Of a stretch of 64,000 nt of DNA, positions 54,670 to 64,000 are shown one piece after another. The position numbers were made by a program, and so were the translations under genes. The stretch's first letter is position 1; the number at the start of each line of letters is the position of its first letter. Location: NCBI RefSeq assembly GCF_945859685.1, contig NC_079147.1, forward strand, positions 268,103,913 through 268,167,912. The letters are read 5' to 3'. The DNA comes from Eupeodes corollae (taxonomy: Eukaryota; Arthropoda; Insecta; Diptera; Syrphidae). The notes beneath the pieces were generated by a model. The model ran no database searches. It was given only the letters and a program-made list of their open reading frames with translations, and was not told the origin of the DNA.

Positions 54670-55444
54670 AGTGATCTTTTATTGAGTAAAAGGCAAACAA
54701 ATATTTTTCGATCAAAGGTATTTTCAAGTCAGCAGCGGTGTGTACACTGCTGAAAATTAATTTAATTAAACTTTTTATAAATAAATGCAATTGAGGTGGA
54801 GTGAGGCGAATAGTAAACTTTAAAGCTCTCTATTGAACATTTTTATCAAGAACTTCGAAGATAACAAAACCAAATCGATTAAACGTTTCTCTGTCTATGT
54901 CAAAAAGAGATAAAATACATTTGAATTGTGTTCTCTATCCTTTAGAGATAGACATGAACAAAAACTAAAAGAAAACATACTGAAAAAAGCTACAATAAAA
55001 ATTAATGAGCAGTCTAACTGTATATAGCAAGAGTGTACCTTTGTAAATTGTGTGAATTACTTGTTGATTCTAATGCAGGCAGTTTATAAAAGACAGACGA
55101 TAGTTAGTAAATGTTTAAGTTTTCTCAAACAGCTTATCATTGGCATATGTACCTATATGTTAGAAATATAATAGATATTTACAAAACACCAACAATTTAA
55201 TTATTTTTCAATTTATTTTATATTTTGTTGAGAGATTTTATAACACTAAATGAAGTCGACCTCAGATCTTCTGATTTCTCAGGTAACAAATTAAATAAAA
55301 GAAAATATTTGTTAACACCTTATCATAAATTCATTAAATCATTATACGCGCCATTTAGGCAAAAAGTACTTAACTACATGTAAAGGAAAATATTGTTTGT
55401 TGTGTGTTTGTTTGTTTTGTATTTGTTTGTTGTTGTTTTATTGT
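54670..55444. other. Spacer between the two phosphatase genes
   Basis: 775 bp from the start codon of paralog 1 to the stop of paralog 2. It must contain the promoter of the first and the 3' UTR of the second. It is AT-rich and no core promoter motif stands out. Confidence 0.5.
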
Positions 55445-58400
55445 TTAATTTCCACCACATGATTTAGATTGATCTGCTTTTTTGATAAGATCAATAATTT
55501 CCTGACACAAACTCTCGGTGCCAGCACAAACTAAATCTGGTTTCATAATTTGAAAATCACCACCGTACGGATGGTAGACAACACCTCCAGCTTCACGAAT
55601 TAACAAGTAACCGGCAGCACAATCCCATGGATACATGTCTTCGATGTGATATGCATCTAAATTTCCACTTGCTACATAGCAGAGGCTCTCAACAACACTT
55701 CCATATGATAACATTCTGAAATATGAGAATAAAAAGAATATTATTGTGTTAGTTTTATATTTTTTAACAAACAGTTGCGGTCAATAAAATAGAACTGGAA
55801 AGAATTTTAACCATTAAAATGTTTTTGGGGTATAAATGTTTTGTGTTGTATGGTTGATGAGGTTCGTGGGCATTCGTATCCAAATTCCAAACTCAAATAC
55901 TCATCGAAAATTATTATAAATATGGAAGATCTAGTAAAATTATTTGGAAATATTTTGCTCATAACAACAAATTATATCTTGTTTCCTAATGCATCTGAGG
56001 AGATGCCGTTGAAGTTGGGTCTTTTGGGTTTTTATCTGTCCAATCCAATAAAGAACTCTGGTATAACATTTTTAAGTGGTGCCTATTGATTGCTGTTGTT
56101 AGATATCAACTGTTTGTGAGCTGCTTCTATGCAAAGAAGCTGTCAAACTGTTATAGAAAATAAAAGACATTTAAAAATTTAACGAAATAGATCTCAATAT
56201 TAATTAATTAAAAAAGATGTTATTTTCAATTTGATAGACGAATACGTTATTATTTTGTCTACTTATAATTTTGAAAATGTCTTGGGAACTAGACATATAT
56301 ATATAACAGAAATGAGCATTCGATTCGAGATGTGAGAATGTCCCGAACAAACATAATTGAAAAGAACTTCCTGCGAAGCTCGAGAGTATTAATCCCAATT
56401 AATAAACATCGACTACTGTAACTGGGCATTTTTAAATTCCAATTAAGTTTGGTGATAGCAAACCTTGTAAACCTTTTTTGCACTTTCTCGATTCTAACTA
56501 CTGCCGTTAAATAATATGGGTTCAAAACCACAGAACAATACTCTTAGATCGACGAAAAAAAGACTGCGTAACGTAAAAATGTCTGAAAATTCACGGGCAT
56601 TTCTTTTTATGAACCCTAGCATAGAGTTCGATTTACTTACTGAAAAATCAATGTGCGATTTAAATGTTAATTTATCAACCAGGATAACACCTAGATTTTT
56701 TTTTTGAACGACTCGTTGCAGAGTTTCATCTTGCAAACCGTAGCTAAAATGAATGATATCTTTTTTCGTGGAGCAGGAAAGAACTTGGCATTTCGATACG
56801 TTCAAATGCAGAGAATTAAATTCACACCATTCGGCGAGTCTAGAAAAATCGTCTTGAAGAAGGATACAGTCTTGACAAGTATCTATTTTTCTATAAAGCT
56901 TTAAGTCACCAGCGTATAAAAGGCACTGAGAATTTGTAAAAATCTCAGAAATATCATTAATAAATAAAAGGAATAACAGAGAGCCGATGTGGCTACCTTT
57001 CGGAACTCCTGAAGGAACATGAATATAGTCTGAAAAAGAATTCTCAATTTTTACAATCTTCACTCCATCTGTTAAATAAGATTCTATCCACTTAAGGAGG
57101 TTCGAGTGAAATCCTAGACATCCAAGTTTATGAAGAAGAAGCTTGTAGCTTACTCTGTCAAAGGCTTTAGCAAAGTCCGTAAAGATAGTATCTGTTTAGA
57201 AGTTTTTCTCAAAGTTTGATAGAACATAATTGACAAAAATTGTAAGATTTGTTGAAGTAGACCTTCCTTTTATAAAACCGTTCTCACGCACAACGAAGAA
57301 TATCTTGTCGGAAATTATTTTTTCGAAAAGCTTTGGTATAGTTGAGATCTTACAAATTGGTGTATAATTTATATGATTACTTTCAAAATGATCGTACGAT
57401 CATTGAATAATATTTGTATGAAATGTCGTTCAGAATTAGTATAAATAAATGAACCTGTGCTCCTTGAGTTCATTAAAATTTGGACTGTGAAAGGAGTAAG
57501 CCAGAAGGTTGGCACAAAATCTATTGCTCGGAACTTATCATAAATATCTAAGGAAATTGAACATTAAACGTGTAATATATTTTTTGTATCACTATTTAAA
57601 AGCTTAAAACCAAAGTTGATAGAACTGGAGGTTTTTATTGCATTTGAAGTAAAAATTCAGTTCTTTTACTTCATAAAGTTAGAGATCCTTTGAGGTGCTA
57701 TTTTTTTAACCGCAGCTGTAAAAAATAAATATAAATAGTTTACATTAATTTTAATAAGTTGTATGGGAAGTACAACACAGTGAGCTATGAATACTAATTT
57801 ATTATATTCTATGGAATGTGATTAATTGGAAGTCATTCATCAATGTAAATTTATATTAATGATTGTTTATAATAATGTAGGAATAGAAATTATCAATTTT
57901 TATAGTAAAATCACAATTTTTAAGAATAGTGAGCAGAGATTGATTGCACTGGCTTCAATTTTTATATTTAAAAACATAAGTATTTTGTTAAGAGGAATCA
58001 AAAGTATGAATGTAAAAACGAAAGTAAGCCATAATAAATAAAAAACAAATTAAGTCTAATAGCCGCCTCTGTTACGGCACCTTTGAATTTGCATACATTT
58101 TTCTAGAACCAGTGTATGGCAGTATAGTATATCCCTGATAACTTCACAACTTCTATGTTTAAGGTCTTGAATCGATTGTAGGACATTAAAACAGACCTTA
58201 GCTTCCATATGGTTCCAAAGCGAAAAACTCGGTAATAATTCTTTATATCACTAACTTTTCATAATATTTTTCCATCAGTTTAACTATTGCCTGCCGCGAA
58301 GGTTTTTCATGACGTCCTAAAGGTCATTTAGTTTTGCCAACCTTTCATTCTTATCAATTTAGCAGTCCATTTTAATGCTTGTATCGTCTGATATTAGTTA

Positions 58401-61400
58401 TTTAATTCAGTAGTTTTACTTAAATAATGGAAGTTTTACATACAAATAGAGAATAACCTCCAAAAAAGAATATTGCCTTAGTCATTAACTCCCTCCTGAA
58501 GGCCTTTTAATGCCATAAACTTTATCTACTACTCTCACTCTTTTTTAAATTATATGGTTTTCCAATAAGGACTTGACAACTTGCCCAATCGGAGAACGAA
58601 CATGGCTTTTAAAGGTTCATCGTTCAGTTCTGGAATCAACTTGATCTTGTATGTATGGCTAAAGATCGTTACGCAAAACACGTTTTAATTTGAGTTGAGC
58701 AATGCCCAATTCTCGAGAACATTGTGAAGTTGACTGATTTGGATCGTTTGCTTCGGTCCTCTGAAGCAGCGATATATTCAGCACTTGGACCTACCTGTTG
58801 TCTCAATGACGTCAACATTACACAATAAATAAAATTGGCGCAGCAGTCCACTGAGAACTAGAACCTAGTGACTTACAACTCTCAACTATTCTTGTTTGCA
58901 AGTACTGTTGTGTGGGATGGAGCGAACCTACTGTTGTAAGACGAATCCGAATGGCCAATTTGAGAAAGCACTTTTCATGACAAGAATTACTCTTTGTCAA
59001 TTCCTCGAAGGAGGCAGTACCCGTGCAAAAAAAAAAAACTAGATAAAAAAGGCAGGGATCGAATCAAGACCTCTGGCATGACAGTCCAACGCACTAACCA
59101 TCATGCCACGGGTACTACACAATGAATAATTACTCAAATTTTTGCACTTAAATTGTTTATGCCTGACAAGGCAAGTGCATTAATAACCTGACAAAATTAG
59201 ACTGTAACACCCGTACTTTTAGGAATGCTCATCAGTTTATTTTTGAGCTTAATTGCGGACATACTGTTAAGTTCAGATATTCTTTTTAAGCAGCACTACA
59301 TGAATGCAGAAAGTTTATCGGGTTCGTATGGAATTTTAATTAGTTCTTTTGAGCTAAGGAGATTTATGTGAATTCTTAATATTTATGTGGTATCATAATG
59401 GGCCAACAATTGACCTAAGTGTGTCTTATTCCAACTTTGACACCTACTTCAACCTAACCTTACCTACCCGGAACTTAATGTAATGTACAGGCATTAAAAG
59501 CCAATCGGTTTCTTGTTTCTAAACCTATGCTGTAAACTAAAAACTCTTCAGGGCAGTCCTGAAAACACTATTTTCGGTACTTTTTAATGTAATTACTTAA
59601 AAACTTCGGTCTCCAAACTTCGGTCTCCTGGAGCACTCTGGTTTTGAAATGCTTTATATATTTCCAATGTAGTTTTTAATAATAACTAATAGTTTTGGTG
59701 TTTAAAAAAGTTGTTTTAATAACTTAAAACGTGGGTCAAAAAATGAATGCTTTGGCTACGTTTTGTGCTGGAGCTTCGTTGTACAGCACTGTTGAAATTC
59801 GGAAAGTTGTCCAAACTCAGTTGTTGTTGACATAGCTAGCCATTTTGCCATCATACTAATTGATGAGGGAAGAACGGTCTAATAAGAAAAGCTATTCAAG
59901 TATTTGTTTGCTAGAAGTAAGTCTTTGGTTAATTGTAGTGAACCAATAAAAATTGTTGAATCTTTCTCCCATAAAAACGAAAACCAGTTTTAACAGATAT
60001 TTTTTTTTTTATGATAACGGAACTCTAAAAGGGTTTTATATGCCTTATGAATGGCGTTCCACATTTGCGTAGTACGGCTAAAAAATGAATCTCTGTACAT
60101 AGTACGGCCGAATGTGGCTTCAAAGGTTAACTGATGGGCATTCCTAGAAGCGCGGGTATTACGGTTAAATTGTTTAAGGGGAGGAATGCAATTGGCTATT
60201 TCACTAGAGCATAGTTCATAGTTAAAACAACGGTAAAAAGGGGTGAGACAAGAAACTTTGCTTCGATGTTCGAGTGAGATAATTGAGTTGATGATGTTAA
60301 TGTCACCAATCATTTTAACAGCTCTTCTTTGAATACTGTTCAAGAGGCTTAAATAAGTTACTGAAGCACCAGCCCAGAAATGAAAGTTATATTCAAGTTT
60401 CGGACGTACAGTGGTGAACAAGAATTTATCCTATGTTTTCATAGTACTTCATCAAATATGTTTAACATCTGTAAGAAGAAAAAAGTATGGAATATAGAAA
60501 CATCAATTTTTCGCATGGATACGAATTTAGCACAATCAACAGTTTCTTGATAAAATTTTACTTACGTTTATCAATTCTATGTTTTTCTTAGTATTTGGTA
60601 GGGAAGCCTTTATTTTGCAGTACAGAAGCAATTCTTCTGGGCAAACTTTCAACCAAAGCCTCACATCGTGACTTTGCAATTGCATACCAAGCATTTTGAA
60701 TCTCCTGCCACAATTATGTTAAATAGGTTGTTATTTTTTTTTCCCCAATGTGGTGTTCAACATCATTCCACAAATTTTCGATCGGGTTAAGATCGGGTGA
60801 TTGTGCTGGCCACTTCAAAACGTCGATTTTATTCACCTCTAAGGCACACTTCACTAACTTTGAAGTGTGTTTAACGTCGTTGTCGTGCATGAAGGATATC
60901 AACAGGATATCTCTGTACACGTGCTGGTCCATTGCGGTGTCAATTTTTACGATGGGGCCAACGCCGTGCCATGAAAAAGCAGCACAGATCATAACGTTGC
61001 CTCCACCGTGTTTCACCGTCTTAATGGTGTACCTTGGATTATATTCTCTATTTTTTCTCATCCGATCCGAACCGGCAGATTTTCGATTCATCGCTCCAGT
61101 ACACGTTTTTCCAAAAACTAATTGGTTTGTCTAAGTGAGCTGTAACCTAGATTTCAGATTTTTTTTTGATACAAGCTGTTTTCTCTGAGCAACGCATTTT
61201 TTTCGGTGTTTTATGGTCCTTGGGGAAACATTTACTCCATAGTTCGTTAAAAGTTCGCTTCGAATGGCACTGGAACTCTTAAACGAATCCTTGGTCGATA
61301 ACCTTTAAATAATTATATCTTCATTTGTAGTTGTCCTTCTGGCCCGGGGGTTTTGTTTAACATTTTCAATCACTCCAAACTTTTTGAAATGAAGAAGGGC

Positions 61401-63451
61401 ATTATAAACCAGCTTCCTGGAGCATTCTTACAACTTAGACATGTCTGTTACCGTCCGCCGTTTTGACTTCTTTTTTAAGATCAGACTTATTTTTTCCTTT
61501 GATCACAATTTTTTTAATTTTTTTTTTAAATATAGATCATTAAAGGAATATTTAATTACCTCAAAAATTATTATTTTCTTTTTAGTTAAACACAAAAACG
61601 AAAAATACACTCTTTGATTGCAAAACGGGCTAAATTTATGTCCAGCTAAAAACAACGCAAATTACAAAGAAACTTCATTTTTCGCAAAACGGTATTTTAC
61701 TTTTCAATCATTTACACATTTGTATTACTATGTAAGGTAATCATAGTAAGAACATAAAAATGAACCGTTAATTGCAAGTAATAAAGAATTGAAGATAGAA
61801 AAATACTTGTACTCTTTCCAATGTCCACCACTGTATATAGGCTTTGTAGATTATAGCCAGATCAGACGGAAAGACAAATTTCTTGCAACGTCTCAAAAAA
61901 CCTAGACATCTTGCGGCATTTTTGGCGGCCGCTACACAAAAGGTGGTTGCTAATGCACATTCCGAGAATGGCGAGATTTTCCGTTTCGTTGAAGCAAGTG
62001 CCACTCATAGATAGAGGCAAAGAGGGTTTATCTCGCTTTAACGATATAAGAAAGCATTGGGTTTTTGAAGCATTAAATTCCACACGGTTTTTTTATTTAT
62101 ATGGGTCACAATGGTCGTACTTTTGGTATTTTTGCAAAATAAAAACAACCCAAATTTAGCCAGAATTTTGTTTGATGAGATGAATAAGAATGAAAAGAAA
62201 GATAAGCTAACACATATCCCAAATTAAATTCCGCGATACTATAAGCAAAGTTATTTTTTTTCTCTAAGGCCCGACATTACGATAAGCTTAACATTTCTAA
62301 GGAAAAGTCAAACAAAATACTCAACACCAAAAATATTTCACAGTTATATAAAAATGAAGATCAGATGCATTCATAGTCCAAACAAAATGCTGGAGTTCAA
62401 AGTTTATACTGTTGATATCGAGTATAAAATTATATTCCTTCTTTATGGAATTTTGGATAAGAATTTATAAAAGTTTGTCTAGATCTAGCTTAAGTGTGCC
62501 CTATATATATTAATTGATATGTACATAATTATATAAATTGTTAAAATACTAATTTTTGTTATTTTGATTACTTTTTATCTTATCACTTCTAATAATACAC
62601 AAATAATGTTTATTATTTGCTTCAAGTTTGCGGTTGCATTATTTGTGGTTTTTTGTTTCTGTGGTGGCAAGACCATTTAAAACTTTCCACCATCTAACGA
62701 GAATGTATATTTTGGACCTACTACAAGCGATATTGTGTTTAACCTACTTTACACAACTAATATAATATAGCTTATTTAAAATTACTTGTTTACCTTCTGG
62801 CTGCCGATCCTAAATGATACATTCTCTTGATGTTCTTATCTCTCAGATCTAATGCATGCAATAAAGACACTTCATAGGCTATATTCGCATCTTTCAACTA
62901 AAAAAAAAGAAAACAATTAATTAATAAAATTAAAATTATATCATACCACAATAATAATTGTAACTTACTTGTTGACAATCGCTAACACTTATCTTCTCTC
63001 CATTTCTAAATGCACCTTTTCCTTTTACCGCCCAATACAAATTATTTAAAACCGGATTGCTCACAATACCCAAGACGATTTCTTTATTTATAGCCAAGCC
63101 AATAGACACACAAGTGTGAGGTAGCATTTTTATAAAGTTTGATGTTCCATCAATTGGATCAATTATCCATGTTGGTGCATTTGTCAATGACGCAGTTGCA
63201 TTATTCTTTGAAGACTCCTCCTCAGCAACAAACTTATGACTTGGGTATACTGCTGATATTTGTTCCATTAAGAAGTTTTCTATTTTATTATCATATTCAG
63301 TGACAACATCATAAAAATCTGATTTAATTGAAACATTTTTGGTGCTATTGTAGCCTTCTAAGAGCATTTCGCCAGCTTTAATTGCCAGCGGTTTGATAAA
63401 TTGAAAGAGCTCATCGATATTATTTGCACTTTGTTGTTGCTGGACAGACAT
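55445..63451 (-). CDS. Inositol monophosphatase family protein, paralog 2
   Basis: Three exons on the minus strand: 63451-62969, 62897-62794 and 55715-55445, giving 285 residues in frame. The metal-site motifs are AEEES (Glu77/Glu78, with Ala in place of the usual Gly before the acidic pair), WIIDPIDGTSNF (Asp98, Asp101) and PWDCAAG (Asp227). The intron phases, exon 2 length (104 nt) and exon 3 length (271 nt) equal those of the paralog at 43255-54669, so the pair arose by tandem duplication. Here the long intron is the second one (about 7.1 kb), holding a LINE, a mariner remnant, a SINE and a LINE with a Tc1 insertion. The N-terminus MSVQQQQSANN differs from paralog 1. It is probably nested in the same brahma intron. 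Confidence 0.92.
56290..57370 (-). mobile_element. LINE-D reverse transcriptase remnant
   Basis: The minus strand carries AKAFDRVSYKLLLHKLG near 57150, then SGVPKGSHIGSLLFLLFIND near 57000, and a catalytic box reading YAGDLKLY where YADD is required. LGVILVDKL and a frameshifted C-terminal part down to about 56290 follow. The loss of one catalytic Asp and the frameshift make it dead. Its sequence differs from LINE-A and LINE-B. Confidence 0.85.
57375..58050. other. No recognisable gene
   Basis: AT-rich intronic sequence. A 71-codon plus-strand frame at 57826 shows no domain. Confidence 0.4.
58055..58820 (-). mobile_element. mariner/Tc1-type remnant
   Basis: In broken frames on the minus strand: RELGIAQLKLKRVLRNDL near 58680-58740 (helix-turn-helix) and IQDLKHRSCEVIRDILYCHT to CRNRGGY near 58070-58180 (C-terminal tail of such transposases). 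The core between them is unreadable. No ends were found. Confidence 0.5.
58831..59116 (-). mobile_element. tRNA-derived SINE, copy 4
   Basis: The same family as the other three SINE copies. The head on the minus strand has TGGCATGATGGTTAGTGCG, followed by a box B-like region near 59050. The flanks are an 11-bp duplication with one mismatch, ACACAATAAAT at 58820-58830 and ACACAATGAAT at 59117-59127. An A-run interrupts the body near 59030. Confidence 0.9.
59205..59330 (+). mobile_element. LINE-A 3' fragment
   Basis: The plus strand matches 3340-3470 of LINE-A copy 1 (AGGAATGCTCATCAGTTTA, then GCGGACATACTGTTAAG). A short relic, opposite in orientation to the larger LINE-A copy that follows. 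Confidence 0.6.
59335..59984. other. No recognisable gene
   Basis: AT-rich sequence inside the long intron of paralog 2. Nothing supportable. Confidence 0.4.
59985..62090 (-). mobile_element. LINE-A copy 2, split by a Tc1 element
   Basis: The 3' third of LINE-A on the minus strand. It starts near 62090 with EFNASKTQCFLISLKR and LPLSMSGTCFNE, reaches IYKAYI near 61845, is interrupted by the Tc1 element (60409-61833), and resumes with RPKLEYNFHFWAG at about 60405. It ends with SRTTQMWNA near 60055. It is 5'-truncated relative to copy 1, and its last bases differ from copy 1. Confidence 0.9.
60409..61833 (-). mobile_element. Tc1-like element nested in LINE-A
   Basis: A 1,425-bp element with a TA on each side (60407-60408 and 61834-61835) and ends starting CAGTGGTGAACA and, from the other side, CAGTGGTGGACA. 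Similarity between the ends is short. The minus strand carries a 125-codon open segment, 60714-61091, with KHGGGNVMICAAFSWHGVGP, HDNDVKHTS (second Asp) and AQSPDLNPIENLW (catalytic Glu), which are canonical Tc1 blocks. The part with the first Asp is frameshifted near 61100 (SDESKI-like). It is related to, but distinct from, the element at 12783-14371. Confidence 0.9.
62095..62793. other. Intron of phosphatase paralog 2, nothing recognised
   Basis: AT-rich sequence ending at the donor of exon 2 (GTAAAC on the minus strand at 62793). Confidence 0.45.
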
Positions 63452-64000
63452 TTTGCTTGCTTCAAGAGAAACCCAAGACTAACTCCTTAATAATTCATGA
63501 CAATTGCTTTTATAATGTTGTTGTCTTGTTGGCTTATTGTCTTTACATAAATTAAAATTTCATGATTCATAAAAACAAAAAAGATTGATAATAGACAAGG
63601 AGAGAAATACTCCACAGCAATGTCTGTCTGTGGCTGGTCTGTTCGAGGTTCTCAACTCCTTTAGCTAAAACGTGTTCCGAAGCTAAGTTCAAATTTGCAT
63701 ATAATTTGAATTAATTGTATTAATTACTTTATGTTCGTTAATAAAAAGCTTTTCTCGAGTTGTCTGTCTCTCAAAAAAGATTGAGACTGAACTTTTTGGT
63801 CTATTTTGTAATCTTATCCACAAACAAATACAAGATAGTTTCAAAACAAATAGAAAATAGATTAGGAAAATTAATGATGAAAACTTTTAGTACGTTAAGT
63901 CATATTTTACATGTGAACAACGTTAACAAAGGAGACCACCCTGTAAGTCATCCTCGTTGCATTCATTTTGAGCTCCATGTTTGATTTTTAGATACTATTT
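63452..64000. other. Upstream flank of phosphatase paralog 2
   Basis: The promoter and 5' UTR of the minus-strand gene should lie here. No third phosphatase exon and no brahma exon is visible to the window end. Confidence 0.45.

Noticed and set aside
1..64000. CRISPR array, operon or bacterial-type system
   Set aside because: No regularly spaced short direct repeats were seen. Introns, SINEs and gene content show a eukaryotic nuclear genome.

Overview
The window is AT-rich eukaryotic DNA with short GT-AG introns, genes on both strands and a dense load of transposons. Every host protein I can recognise has its closest remembered match in flies. I read it as a dipteran, probably a higher fly, but not Drosophila itself, because the introns and spacers are swollen with repeats. 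I recognise five host genes with usable exon structures, plus one captured host-gene fragment.

Layout. 0-17.2 kb has no host gene. It is a transposon graveyard: three copies of a MITE family, a frameshifted non-LTR retrotransposon (called LINE-A here), a tRNA-derived SINE, a PIF/Harbinger element with both ends intact, and a Tc1-type element with doubled end motifs. 17.28-19.32 kb (minus) is the ankyrin/DHHC palmitoyltransferase Hip14. 21.9-22.9 kb is a piggyBac remnant. 23.88-27.39 kb (plus) is the DNA polymerase delta catalytic subunit in five exons. It converges on the Golgi GTPase Arl1 (27.97-36.65 kb, minus, four exons), whose 7.8-kb intron holds a LINE that was itself hit by a MITE and by a second LINE. 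41.96 kb begins the first two coding exons of brahma (plus). From there to the window end, two inositol monophosphatase paralogs lie on the minus strand (43.26-54.67 and 55.45-63.45 kb), with identical exon 2 and exon 3 lengths. No further brahma exon is visible, so they probably lie inside a brahma intron of more than 21 kb.

Functionally this is an ordinary housekeeping neighbourhood: synaptic palmitoylation, replication, Golgi traffic, chromatin remodelling and inositol phosphate turnover. I recall that arflike/Arl1 was originally found next to brahma in Drosophila, so the order looks like conserved synteny.

The most interesting structures are repeat-level. They include stacked insertions with readable target-site duplications, a near-perfect 162-nt-arm hairpin upstream of brahma, a PAN2 (deadenylase) coding fragment stranded in an intron, an IR/DR-type Tc1 element, a diverged tandem repeat carrying Harbinger-like end motifs, and a Harbinger transposase gene with predicted introns. 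I found no CRISPR array, no bona fide tRNA or rRNA gene, and no clearly novel multi-gene system.
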